In this document: positions 1 through 7,287 of the stretch, piece after piece
Numbering within the stretch: position 1 is the stretch's first letter
Layout of the letters: every line of letters starts with the position of its first letter
Source: an uncultured Lachnospiraceae bacterium
GTDB lineage: Bacteria > Bacillota_A > Clostridia > Lachnospirales > Lachnospiraceae
Assembly (NCBI GenBank): GCA_910588595.1
Contig: CAJUQU010000044.1
Coordinates: forward strand, 1 to 19,552
DNA: 19,552 nt
Direction of reading: 5' to 3'
Notes under the pieces: generated by a model
Databases searched by the model: none
What the model was told of the DNA's origin: nothing
The model's input: only the letters and a program-made list of their open reading frames with translations
Made by a program: the position numbers and the translations under genes

Positions 1-186
1 AAGGAAGAGCTTCTGCAGTATCTGACAGAGGAGGAATACACGGACAAGATCCTGTAGATCTTCAACAGTTATAAGACGAGGGTAGCCATCAACAACGGTC
101 TGAGCAAGGAGTTTCGGGACAGCCAGAAGAGCAGTGCGATCTATAAAAAACTGAAGGTGTTGTTGAAAGAAAAGCAGAAGTCATAG
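1..186 (+). pseudogene. C-terminal fragment of an unrecognised gene with an in-frame amber codon
   Basis: Frame 1 is open from the window edge apart from a TAG at 55-57 and ends at TAG 184-186. The part before the stop reads KEELLQYLTEEEYTDKIL. The part after it begins IFNSYKTRVAINNGLSKEF and ends in a lysine-rich helix-like tail. Charge and composition are similar on both sides of the stop, as if one protein had been broken by a single substitution (for example from GAG or CAG). I do not recognise the family. The 5' end lies outside the window, so it could also be two unrelated pieces. Confidence covers the presence of coding remnants, not a function. Confidence 0.35.
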
Positions 187-202
187 GGGAAACCAGGAGC
201 CG

Positions 203-298
203 TTGACGGTTGTGACACCAAGGGATGTGGCACAGATCATCGCGTGGGCAGTCGATGGGAGAACAGAAATCTATAGAAATGAGAGAAAGGCAAAATGA
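203..298 (+). CDS. Possible tiny ORF (31 aa) translationally coupled to the next gene
   Basis: The frame reads TVVTPRDVAQIIAWAVDG followed by a basic tail and stops at TGA 296-298. It overlaps the next start by ATGA, a layout typical of translational coupling. AGGAG lies at 195-199, only 3 bases before a TTG (203) but 12 before a GTG (212), so the start is uncertain and neither spacing is ideal. It could instead be the 3' end of a larger gene that has lost its front by frameshift, since the frame is open back to 167. No family recognised. Confidence 0.3.
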   Translation: MTVVTPRDVAQIIAWAVDGRTEIYRNERKAK

Positions 299-786
299 AG
301 AGAAAAGTGAGGGCAATAACGGTAAACGGACAGAAGTTTGCATGGTGGTGTTCGATCAGCCTGCATGAGACAACGGTGAAGCTGTCACCGTTTGAGGATA
401 AGACTTCTGTGCTCAGCATCGTTTTTTCGGATGACGGCTGTGCAGATAATGTTGAGAAACGAAAGTTTGAGCACCGTTTTGTCGATATCGGGGAAAGTCT
501 TTATGGTCAATACAACGAGAGTGTTGTCCTCTCATGGATCAAGACAGGGAATCCTTTTGTGGACGGTGGTATGAGGCAATACAATCAAAGTGTCCTGATG
601 TCCGCGGACGATACAGAGTGGTGTGTCAAGATCAACGAGCCGAAAATGGCAGGTTTGCTGCTCACTTATCTTATAGAGCAGAATTATTTATTTGAAACGA
701 AAAAGCGCATTGTATTGAATGGTTATGACCTGCTTTCACAGATGGGATATCGTATTGTCGAAGTGAAAAAAGGGTTGTATTGGTGA
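295..786 (+). CDS. Hypothetical 163-aa cytoplasmic protein
   Basis: A complete ORF from ATG 295 to TGA 784, directly followed by a strong intrinsic terminator, so it is the last gene of its transcript. It has no signal peptide or membrane segment. The N-terminal half is beta-rich (WWCSISLHETTVKLSPFED) and the C-terminal half contains a helix-like stretch (KMAGLLLTYLIEQNYL) and ends YRIVEVKKGLYW. Its start overlaps the stop of the preceding small ORF. I do not recognise the family. Length, terminator placement and even codon use support a real gene. Confidence 0.6.
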   Translation: MKRKVRAITVNGQKFAWWCSISLHETTVKLSPFEDKTSVLSIVFSDDGCADNVEKRKFEHRFVDIGESLYGQYNESVVLSWIKTGNPFVDGGMRQYNQSVLMSADDTEWCVKINEPKMAGLLLTYLIEQNYLFETKKRIVLNGYDLLSQMGYRIVEVKKGLYW

Positions 787-792
787 AAAATA

Positions 793-820
793 CCCCCGCT
801 GTTGAAGCGGGGGATTTTTT
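793..820. terminator. Bidirectional intrinsic terminator between convergent genes
   Basis: An 8-bp perfect GC-rich stem (CCCCCGCT 793-800 with AGCGGGGG 806-813) has a 5-nt loop and is followed by ATTTTTT on the plus strand. Read from the minus strand the same hairpin is followed by TATTTTT. It sits between the stops at 786 (+) and 822 (-) and can end both transcripts. Confidence 0.9.
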
Positions 821-821
821 C

Positions 822-2750
822 TTACTGCAGTACTTTATTGGTCTCGATGATCATGTCTTCCACGTCCTTTGCCAGCTGTTCTAGATCCTCCATGGATTTC
901 TTGATGCTCTGGCTGTTGTCGGAGGTGGTCTTGACACCCTCGATCGCGCCGTTTGTCACTGTGATCAGATCTTTGACAGTGGCATCAAAGTTCTCGATCG
1001 CCAGATTGACGTTCTCGATCGCATTTTTGATCTCATCGTCATTTTCCTTGGCGCTGCCGACAGAAGTTTTGGAGTTGTCGGACAGCTCACGGATACTCGA
1101 TGCCACGACCGCAAATCCGCGACCTGCCTCTCCCGCCCGCGCAGCCTCGATCGCCGCGTTGAGGGAGAGGAGGTTGATCTTGCCGGCAATCTTTGCGACA
1201 TTCTGCGTCATTTCGTTATACTTTGAGATGCTTTGGTTGATCGCCTGCATCGCCAGTGTGATATTCTGATTCATCTGATTCAGATCCTCGATGCGTTTTG
1301 ACACATCTGTCATTTCCTGGGAACTCTTGCTGCTCTCCTGCCGGATCTGTTCAGTCTCCTGTTTTACCACCTCGATATTTTCATAGAGCTGCTTGAAAAC
1401 GCGCATCAGCTCATCGTTCATGGACAGCACTTTCTCGTTCACTTCGCTTACCCTGTGGCGTTCCTCCTGTATGGACTTCATCATAAATTCGTGGCAGTTT
1501 TCAGGTGTGTTTAAGCCGCGCGCGATCGCGACTGCCATGTCGCGGCAGGAGCGGTACCCGCAGGAGTGGCAGTCAAACCGTTTCTCCGCCGTCGTATGTT
1601 TGCCCATGAGCGCAAATGCATCTTCGATCTCCCTCTCGGAGGTTCCCTTTTTGTCGATGGTGTAGCGCTTGTATGTACGGATGTAGTCATCCAGATTGAG
1701 CGTTCTGTCAAACTCGGCAAACTGCTGGTCCACACCTTTTTTGGAAGTGTTCGACTTACGTACCTTTTTGGCGTACTGCTCCACATCGTGCATGATGTTG
1801 TTCATGGCAAAGCGCTGGTAATGCACGCCTGTGGCAGGACCGCCGTTACAGCCGTCCTCGCAGTTGAGCACGTCAAAGAGGTCGGGTTTGTCCTGTTCTC
1901 TTAGGCTGCTGTATGTCTCCATATCATGGTAGAGTGATTCCGTTCCCTCGGAAGTGATCACGTTTAAGCTTGGCGCATGTGTCAGGATGTTGCTCATGAG
2001 TCCGCCTGGTTTGGGATAGACTGCACCCTCGAGCCCCTGTTTCCCATCGAACTCAAATTCGCTGAATATCTTAACCTCCGGAAGCCGGACGTTGTTTTCC
2101 TCAAAGTGGCACCGCAAGTGCTCCATCGTCACATTGTAGTCCACCAGTCCCGTCTCGCGGAACTCCTCAATCTTTGCGACACAGGGAGAGATTGCTGCGA
2201 TCTTTCCCTTGTAGCCTATGACCTTTTTCATGTATACTGCCAGACAGAGCATGGGGCTGTGTATCGGGGAGAGATTGGAGAAGAGCTCGGGTTTGTGCCG
2301 CTGCACGTAGTTTACGACTGCCGCGCAGGGCTGCGAGATCAGTTTTTTGCCTGGGTTTCGCTCCAGATAGCGCAGGTGTGCCCACGTGCAGATGTCTGCG
2401 CCGAAACTTACGTCATATACTTTCTTGGCGCCGTGGTCATGCAGCCATTGGAGGGCGTGTCTCCAGTTTCCGTCAAATGCGATCTTGATGGAAGGTGCAG
2501 CGATCAACGCGATCTCCTGCCCGCGCTTTAGGTCTTCGAGAAAACGGTCGGTATCATCTACATAGGATCTTGCACCGTGCGAGCATGCCCGGATGCATGC
2601 GCCGCACTTGATGCACTTTTCGTCGTCGATCGTAATTTTCAATTTGCCGTTCCCGTCCATGCGTGCAACGTTGGCATCTCCCATCGGACATGCGCGCACA
2701 CAGGCGTTGCAGCCCACACACTTGTCGATATCTACATTGATAATACTCAT
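822..2750 (-). CDS. Soluble [FeFe]-hydrogenase-like chemoreceptor (ferredoxin, H-cluster and MCP domains)
   Basis: A 642-aa protein with no membrane segment. In order: two 4Fe-4S motifs (C11/14/17/21 and C46/49/52/56); a [FeFe]-hydrogenase large-subunit-like domain (about 75-370) with H-cluster-type cysteines C142 (SQPCAAV), C190 (SPCVAKIEE), C297 and C301 (NCEDGCNGG); a further four-cysteine FeS motif (C394, C397, C402, C419); and a chemoreceptor signalling domain (about 440-642) with the conserved hairpin tip NLLSLNAAIEAARAGEAGRG. The architecture matches the putative sensory [FeFe] hydrogenases fused to methyl-accepting domains (group C2 in the usual scheme, from memory). In catalytic enzymes the residue before the first H-cluster cysteine is the proton-transfer cysteine; here it is Pro141, consistent with sensing. 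Probable role: coupling cytoplasmic H2 or redox state to CheA and motility. A consensus promoter precedes it and AAGGG lies 7 nt before the start. Confidence 0.9.
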   Translation of the reverse strand: MSIINVDIDKCVGCNACVRACPMGDANVARMDGNGKLKITIDDEKCIKCGACIRACSHGARSYVDDTDRFLEDLKRGQEIALIAAPSIKIAFDGNWRHALQWLHDHGAKKVYDVSFGADICTWAHLRYLERNPGKKLISQPCAAVVNYVQRHKPELFSNLSPIHSPMLCLAVYMKKVIGYKGKIAAISPCVAKIEEFRETGLVDYNVTMEHLRCHFEENNVRLPEVKIFSEFEFDGKQGLEGAVYPKPGGLMSNILTHAPSLNVITSEGTESLYHDMETYSSLREQDKPDLFDVLNCEDGCNGGPATGVHYQRFAMNNIMHDVEQYAKKVRKSNTSKKGVDQQFAEFDRTLNLDDYIRTYKRYTIDKKGTSEREIEDAFALMGKHTTAEKRFDCHSCGYRSCRDMAVAIARGLNTPENCHEFMMKSIQEERHRVSEVNEKVLSMNDELMRVFKQLYENIEVVKQETEQIRQESSKSSQEMTDVSKRIEDLNQMNQNITLAMQAINQSISKYNEMTQNVAKIAGKINLLSLNAAIEAARAGEAGRGFAVVASSIRELSDNSKTSVGSAKENDDEIKNAIENVNLAIENFDATVKDLITVTNGAIEGVKTTSDNSQSIKKSMEDLEQLAKDVEDMIIETNKVLQ

Positions 2751-2847
2751 GATTTTACCCTTAGTGAATTGCTACACTTTCCTTTCGTTAATATACTTAA
2801 AAGCGCCTGCCTCCGCAGCAGCTGTATTGTATGATATGCATACTTAT

Positions 2848-2876
2848 ATTATAAAATCTTCTGTATATTGTGTCAA
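2848..2876 (-). promoter_or_regulatory. Perfect-consensus promoter of the hydrogenase-chemoreceptor gene
   Basis: On the minus strand TTGACA (2876-2871) is separated by 17 bp from TATAAT (2853-2848), a full sigma-A consensus. The start of transcription would be near 2842, giving a leader of about 90 nt. The -35 lies inside the dyad TATTGTGTCAATA. Confidence 0.85.
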
Positions 2877-2961
2877 TATGCGGGAAAATTTTTGCGAAAG
2901 GGGCATTGTATTTTTAACCACATTGTGTTAATATAAAAACACCTACACTATGTTAATATAA
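2866..2961. promoter_or_regulatory. Iterated candidate operators (three 13-bp motifs) in the divergent promoter region
   Basis: Three related 13-mers are visible: ATTGTGTCAATAT (2867-2879), ATTGTGTTAATAT (2922-2934) and ACTATGTTAATAT (2947-2959). The first lies in the perfect dyad TATTG-TGT-CAATA and covers the -35 of the leftward promoter. The second covers the -10 of the rightward promoter. The third sits near its start point. This is the arrangement expected for autoregulation by the adjacent BlaI-type repressor. Binding by that protein is inferred from position only. Confidence 0.55.
2906..2934 (+). promoter_or_regulatory. Promoter of the blaI-blaR-like operon
   Basis: TTGTAT (2906-2911), a 17-bp spacer and TAATAT (2929-2934). 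The predicted start lies near 2941, about 30 nt before the ATG. AAGGAGG at 2960-2966 is the ribosome site of the first gene. The promoter overlaps repeated TGTTAATATAA elements (2926 and 2951), the likely repressor targets. Confidence 0.65.
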
Positions 2962-2971
2962 GGAGGACTGT

Positions 2972-3346
2972 ATGGCACAACAAATATCGGAATCTGAACT
3001 GGTACTGATGAAGATCATCTGGAAAAATGGAGGGACGGCTCTGTACGCGCTCATCATGGAGGAGCTTGCGAAGGAAAAGAACGAGTGGAAAAACAACACC
3101 GTGCTCACGCTGCTTTCCAGGCTGGTTGAGAAAAAGTTCTTAAAAGTAAAGAAGATAGGCAGGCGCAATGAATATGTGGCAGTGGTGACGGAAGCGCAAT
3201 ACCAGGCAATGCAGACGCACAGCTTTCTCGACAGGGTATACGAGGGGAATGTCAAAAATCTGGTGTCAACCCTGCTGCGGCAGGACATACTCTCCCCGGA
3301 CGAGCTGAGGGAGATCGAAGCATTTTGGAGAGATGGAAATGAGTGA
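2972..3346 (+). CDS. BlaI/MecI/CopY-family transcriptional repressor
   Basis: A 124-aa protein with the compact winged-helix pattern of penicillinase repressors: the N-terminal ISESELVLMKIIWKNGG, a recognition region NNTVLTLLSRLVEKKFLKV, the wing GRRNEYVAVVT, then a helical dimerisation tail. Family members bind dyad operators and are inactivated by proteolysis signalled by a membrane M56 partner. That partner is encoded immediately downstream with a short overlap, so the two form one regulatory unit. The ribosome site AAGGAGG is 5 nt before the ATG. Whether the regulon concerns beta-lactams is unknown; there is no beta-lactamase gene in the window. Confidence 0.9.
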   Translation: MAQQISESELVLMKIIWKNGGTALYALIMEELAKEKNEWKNNTVLTLLSRLVEKKFLKVKKIGRRNEYVAVVTEAQYQAMQTHSFLDRVYEGNVKNLVSTLLRQDILSPDELREIEAFWRDGNE

Positions 3347-5375
3347 GTTCTTAAAGATCATATTGTCACTGTCCGTGTCCGGCACGCTGCTGGTGCTGCT
3401 GATTTTGGGATTGGATCGGTTTGGCAGGAAGCGGTTCAGCAGGCGCTGGCAGTATTATATCTGGATCGCCGCTGTGCTGCGGTTTTTGCTTCCGATCGCG
3501 CCCGAGACGACGCTTGTCGGCAGCATGTTTGAAACGATCGACGCTACAGTGAGGACGCATGAAAGCGCGGAGCCTGCCGCGGGTCTGATCGATCCTGGTG
3601 GATCTGCAGGAAGTGTGTCGGAAAGCGGATCAGGTCAGCTGGATTCCGGCGAACCAGCAGGAAGTGTGTCGGATAGTGGAGCAGGTCAGCTGATATCCGG
3701 CGGATCTACAGGAAGCGCATCGGGAAGTGGAGCGGGTCAGCTGGATTCCGGCGAACCAGCAGGAAGTGTGTCGGATAGCGGAGCAGGTCAGCTGATATCC
3801 GGCGGATCTGCGGGAAATGCGGCAGACGGCGGAGAAAGCCGTAGTGATCACAGCGGGCAGATGCAGGGAGATAAGATAGAAATGATTGAGGTCATCGCGC
3901 GCTGTCTGTTTTGTGCATGGTTTGCGGTGGCGCTCGTTCTGTTTGGCCGCAGGATCACGGTCTATCATGGTTTTGTGCGATACATCAGGGCAGGCAATAC
4001 CGAAGTGTCAGATGCTGCGATCCTGGATCGGCTGTCTGACTGTGCGGAGCGACTGCATATCAGGACGCGCGTGGAACTGTCACAGAACGCGTTGATCACC
4101 TCGCCCATGCTGATCGGTTTCTTTCGTCCATGCATTGTGCTGCCGGACCGGGAATTGGAGGAGAGGGACCTGTCCTATGTTTTGGTACATGAGCTGATCC
4201 ACTATAAACATAAGGACATGTTTTACAAATGGCTGGTACAGATCGCGGTCTGTCTCCACTGGTTCAATCCTTTTGTATACCGGATGGCAAAAGAAATAAA
4301 CAGATCCTGCGAATTGTGCTGTGATGAGGCGGTGCTCTCCGTCTTTGGGGACGGTGCAAGGCGTGAGTATGGGGATATGCTGATCGCTTTTGTGAAGGCG
4401 GGAAGCCCATACAGGCACTCCCTCGTCTCCGTCACATTGACAGAGGGAGCGGAATCGTTAAGAGAAAGGTTAGGTGCGATCATGAAATATAAAAAGAAGA
4501 GATCAAAAGGGATCCGTGCTGCCATGGCGGTCTGTACTACTGTGGTGTGCGCATGCTTTATGGCGGCAGGTGCCTACGCTGCGCCGTCTGCGGCTCATGA
4601 AGAAAAGGAATCCGTTCTGCAGACAGCTGCAGGCAGCGATAGCAGCAACAGCAGGTATACCTATGCCCATCGCGGTTTTTATATGGACTCCTACATTATA
4701 GAAATGGGATGGAATCTGACGGACACGATGGGAATAATAGAAAATGCGGGCAGCAGGGAGATCACGCTGGCAGACCGATCCAGGATCGTCGTGTATTTCG
4801 GAGGTATGCCGTTTGGCGGCTACACCGGAAATGCGGCGGCGTACATGGATGATGCCGATGTTGTCTCTGCGGTCACAAAGCTGATCGATTTCCTGAAAAG
4901 CAATCAGCTGCCCAATCATCCGGCGATAGAGGTGCCATGGATCTCAAATGTCACTTATGTGGGGGCGGATCTGCCCGCGCTTGTGGACGAATATCTTGAG
5001 AGCGGCGATGCCATGGGATTTGCAGCCGTATTTGCAGTGCTGGATGCCAGCCAACAGGAGGAATACTGTCAAAAGCTGTACGACAGCGATCAGATCGCAC
5101 TCTTTGCGGCGATCCTGCCGTACCTGGACAGGGAACAGTCGATGCTGTATGCAGAGCAGGCATACCAGGATAGGAGAATGAACTTCTTTTCGGTCCTTTT
5201 GCAACAGATGGATCCGGCAGACAGAAACAAGTACGCGGAGAAGTTTTATGAAGCAAACGATGTAGCGCAGTTTTCCCATATTATGTTTTTCATGACGCAG
5301 AGTCAGAAGCAGGAGTGGCTGATGAGGGCGGAGTCTGATCAGAAAAGTTCGTTTTCGGCAGTTTTGTCATGGTGA
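3339..5375 (+). CDS. BlaR1/MecR1-like M56 membrane metalloprotease-sensor with an unusual C-terminal domain
   Basis: The start at ATG 3339 is preferred over 3333 because GGAG (3327-3330) is 8 nt upstream; the gene overlaps blaI by 8 bp. N-terminal membrane segments (about 5-25 and 38-52) are followed by a Gly/Ser-rich repeat tract (about 87-154), a third segment (about 184-203), and the M56 zinc-protease motif HELIH (284-288) with the downstream RSCELCCDEAVL element. Two more membrane segments follow, the last near RAAMAVCTTVVCACFMAAGA. Homologues sense an external signal and cleave the cognate repressor. The external part here has no penicillin-binding SxxK-type domain that I can see. It ends in four and a half exact 28-residue helical repeats, so the ligand is probably not a beta-lactam. 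Confidence 0.85.
   Translation: MSEFLKIILSLSVSGTLLVLLILGLDRFGRKRFSRRWQYYIWIAAVLRFLLPIAPETTLVGSMFETIDATVRTHESAEPAAGLIDPGGSAGSVSESGSGQLDSGEPAGSVSDSGAGQLISGGSTGSASGSGAGQLDSGEPAGSVSDSGAGQLISGGSAGNAADGGESRSDHSGQMQGDKIEMIEVIARCLFCAWFAVALVLFGRRITVYHGFVRYIRAGNTEVSDAAILDRLSDCAERLHIRTRVELSQNALITSPMLIGFFRPCIVLPDRELEERDLSYVLVHELIHYKHKDMFYKWLVQIAVCLHWFNPFVYRMAKEINRSCELCCDEAVLSVFGDGARREYGDMLIAFVKAGSPYRHSLVSVTLTEGAESLRERLGAIMKYKKKRSKGIRAAMAVCTTVVCACFMAAGAYAAPSAAHEEKESVLQTAAGSDSSNSRYTYAHRGFYMDSYIIEMGWNLTDTMGIIENAGSREITLADRSRIVVYFGGMPFGGYTGNAAAYMDDADVVSAVTKLIDFLKSNQLPNHPAIEVPWISNVTYVGADLPALVDEYLESGDAMGFAAVFAVLDASQQEEYCQKLYDSDQIALFAAILPYLDREQSMLYAEQAYQDRRMNFFSVLLQQMDPADRNKYAEKFYEANDVAQFSHIMFFMTQSQKQEWLMRAESDQKSSFSAVLSW
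3597..3800 (+). repeat. Four tandem 51-bp coding repeats (17-aa units)
   Basis: Two alternating versions of a 17-residue unit occur inside the M56 sensor gene: GGSxGSxSxSGxGQLDS (copies 1 and 3) and GEPAGSVSDSGAGQLIS (copies 2 and 4), so the higher-order period is 102 bp. Copies 2 and 4 are identical in protein and nearly identical in DNA, implying recent duplication. The tract encodes a flexible Gly/Ser/Asp linker between the second and third membrane segments. Confidence 0.85.
5004..5372 (+). other. Four and a half 28-residue helical repeats at the C-terminus of the M56 sensor
   Basis: Successive units start at 5004, 5088, 5172, 5256 and 5340 (partial). Each has the pattern xxxxxFxxxLxxLDxxxxxxYAxxxYxx, for example unit 2, which starts DQIALFAAILPYLDREQS. 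Spacing is exactly 84 bp with no gaps, but the DNA is diverged, so this is an old protein repeat. It suggests an extracytoplasmic alpha-solenoid sensor or protein-binding surface. Confidence 0.75.
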
Positions 5376-5493
5376 GAGCGAAATGAATGTGCTATAGTTT
5401 TATTTGTACGACTGCATCACGGATCATATCTTGTGAATAAAATGATAAAAGGGGCGGACCGTTCCAACACTGTAATATAGAAGGAGATGCGCA

Positions 5494-6591
5494 ATGAAAA
5501 TAGCCGACATGCACTGTGACACGATATCTGAGATCTGGGAAAGCAGGAAACAAAGCGCCTCCCAAAAAGGCGGCAGTCCACAGCAGCTCTACCGCAATGA
5601 TCTGCATATCGATATCCGGAAGATGAAAAAGGCGGGGTATCTGCTGCAGAATTTTGCCCTGTATGTCGATTTGAAAAAGGGACTGGATCCGTTTGAATAT
5701 GTGATGGAGCTGATCGACGTATTTCGGGAAGAGATGGGAAAAAACAAAAATGACATCGGTGTCATAAAAACATATGACGAGATCCTTGCAAATGAGTGCC
5801 AGGGAAAAATGTCCGCGCTCATGACGATCGAGGAGGGCGGCTGCTGTAAGGGAGAAATCGGGAATCTCGAGAGACTGTATCAGCTTGGGGCGCGAATGAT
5901 GACGCTGACCTGGAATTATCCCAATGAGCTCGCAAGTCCCAATCTATTTTTAAAAAACGAACTATCAGGAAAAAGCGCTGAAAAAGGTGGTGCTGCCAGT
6001 GATGCTGCAAAAGATATACTGTCAGGAATAGGTGATGAAAAAGGCAGTACTTTGAAGAATGACGAAGGGTTCAATCTGTTTGACAGCTCCAGAGGGTTGA
6101 CGGAAAAGGGATTTTTCTTTATACAGAGAATGGAGGAGCTTGGCATGATCATTGACGTTTAGCACCTGTCGGACGCAGGCTTTTGGGATATCGTGCAGCA
6201 TACGAAAAAGCCATTTGTGGCAAGTCACTCCAATGCGCGCGCATTGTGCGGACATTGCAGGAATCTCACGGACGATATGATCAGGGCGGTCGCAGGGCGG
6301 GGCGGTGTCATAGGGCTAAACTTTTACGGCTGCTTCCTGAATGAAACGAACGACAGCCATTCCAGGGTGGCGCGGATGGCGGCGCACGCGCGCCATATGC
6401 TCAAGGTAGGAGGCAGCGGGTGTCTCGGGCTTGGCTCTGACTTTGACGGTATCAGCGGGGAGCTTGAGATACAGGACTGCTCCCAGATGCAGAAGCTTGT
6501 GGATGGGCTTGAGAGAGCGCATTTTACGGGCACTGAGATCGAGAATATTCTGTGGCGCAATGTCATGCGGGTTTACAGGGAAATGTTATAG
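5494..6591 (+). pseudogene. Membrane dipeptidase (peptidase M19) gene interrupted by an in-frame TAG
   Basis: The start ATG 5494 is preceded by AAGGAG at 7 nt spacing. The frame gives a 365-aa M19 zinc dipeptidase if the TAG at 6160-6162 (codon 223) is ignored. Visible M19 features: the zinc-binding HCD motif (H7, D9), the bridging glutamate in TIEEGG (about 113), then after the stop HLSDAGFWD (H224), SHSNAR (H245) and GSDFDG. Homologues normally have serine in this DVSH motif, so one base change (TCG to TAG) explains the stop. Truncation would remove the second half of the zinc site, so the 222-aa product should be inactive. The downstream frame has no other lesion, which implies a recent event, a read error or readthrough. 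There is also a low-complexity insertion of about 40 residues around 155-195. Confidence 0.85.
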
Positions 6592-6614
6592 CGTGTTGCT
6601 GCAAATACGCTATA
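6587..6614 (+). other. Stem-loop overlapping the dipeptidase stop codon
   Basis: TATAGCGT (6587-6594) and ACGCTATA (6607-6614) form a perfect 8-bp stem with a 12-nt loop. The left arm contains the TAG stop at 6589-6591. No T-run follows, so it may be a 3'-end stabiliser rather than a classic terminator. Confidence 0.5.
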
Positions 6615-6719
6615 GGTTTATCTGCCGCCATAAAACAATTTTCGGATGATCTGTTCCGCACATGCGTCGGGGCGATACAGGGACGTAACAGTTTTTCGTA
6701 GCAATGATGACGAAAGGTA

Positions 6720-6748
6720 TTGATAAATGTTATGGCATATGCTATGTT
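6720..6748 (+). promoter_or_regulatory. Promoter of the DUF3990 gene pair
   Basis: TTGATA (6720-6725), a 17-bp spacer and TATGTT (6743-6748). The 8-bp palindrome GCATATGC overlaps the spacer and the first -10 bases and could be an operator. The leader would be about 60 nt; GGGGTG lies 8 nt before the ATG at 6814. Confidence 0.55.
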
Positions 6749-6813
6749 TCAAGGTAGGGAGTATTTGTATACGGCAAATGGTAAATTAAAAAGGAAGCCG
6801 GGGTGAAAACGAT

Positions 6814-7287
6814 ATGATTCTTTATCATGCAAGTAAAGAGATTGTTGAATTTCCGGAAGTGAGGAAGACAAGGTACACAAAGGATTTCTCATGGGGATTT
6901 TATTGTACAAATAATTTTCAGCAGGCAGTGCGATGGGCGAATCGTGGAATAGGGGAGCCGGTCATCAATTATTATTCATATGAACCAGTCAGTGGCATAT
7001 CTATATTAAAGTTTGATGAAATGACAGATGAGTGGCTGGATTTTATTGCAAAATGCAGAAGTGGAGAGACGCATCAATATGATATTGTAGAAGGACCTAT
7101 GGCAAACGATACGATTTGGAATTATGTAAATGATTTTCTGACAGGGAGGATAAGCCGAAAGCAGTTTTGGGTGTTGGCAGAATTTAGGTATCCGACGCAT
7201 CAGATCAGTTTTCATACGCTGTCAGCATTGGATTGTCTGACTTTTGACAGGAGTGAAATTGTTTATGACCGAGCGGGAAAGAAATGA
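6814..7287 (+). CDS. DUF3990 protein, putative ADP-ribosyltransferase-like (toxin-like)
   Basis: A 157-aa soluble protein beginning ILYHASKEIVEFPEV, with RYTKDFSWGFYCTNNFQQAVRWANR further on. The YH(A/G)S start and the GFY(C/L)T-x-AxxWA block are the recognisable core of DUF3990, which has been related to ADP-ribosyltransferase folds (from memory); there the histidine and the tyrosine of GFY would contact NAD. A C-terminal block HQISFHTLSALDCLTF is also typical. The next gene starts inside the end of this one (23-bp overlap), so the two are translated together. Base composition is more AT-rich than the chemoreceptor and BlaR genes, compatible with transfer. A toxin role is inferred; no activity can be read from sequence. 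Confidence 0.7.
   Translation: MILYHASKEIVEFPEVRKTRYTKDFSWGFYCTNNFQQAVRWANRGIGEPVINYYSYEPVSGISILKFDEMTDEWLDFIAKCRSGETHQYDIVEGPMANDTIWNYVNDFLTGRISRKQFWVLAEFRYPTHQISFHTLSALDCLTFDRSEIVYDRAGKK

Noticed and set aside
802..1269. 155-codon plus-strand ORF with apparent hydrophobic stretches
   Set aside because: It is antisense to the MCP signalling domain, whose heptad pattern and conserved tip fix the coding strand.
2972..5375. A beta-lactam resistance operon
   Set aside because: There is no beta-lactamase or penicillin-binding protein gene here, and the sensor lacks a recognisable penicillin-binding domain.
1..6591. Reassignment of TAG to an amino acid
   Set aside because: TAG is the natural terminator of several intact genes in the window (for example at 6591, 8952, 9965, 15154 and 16204), so the in-frame cases are better explained as lesions.
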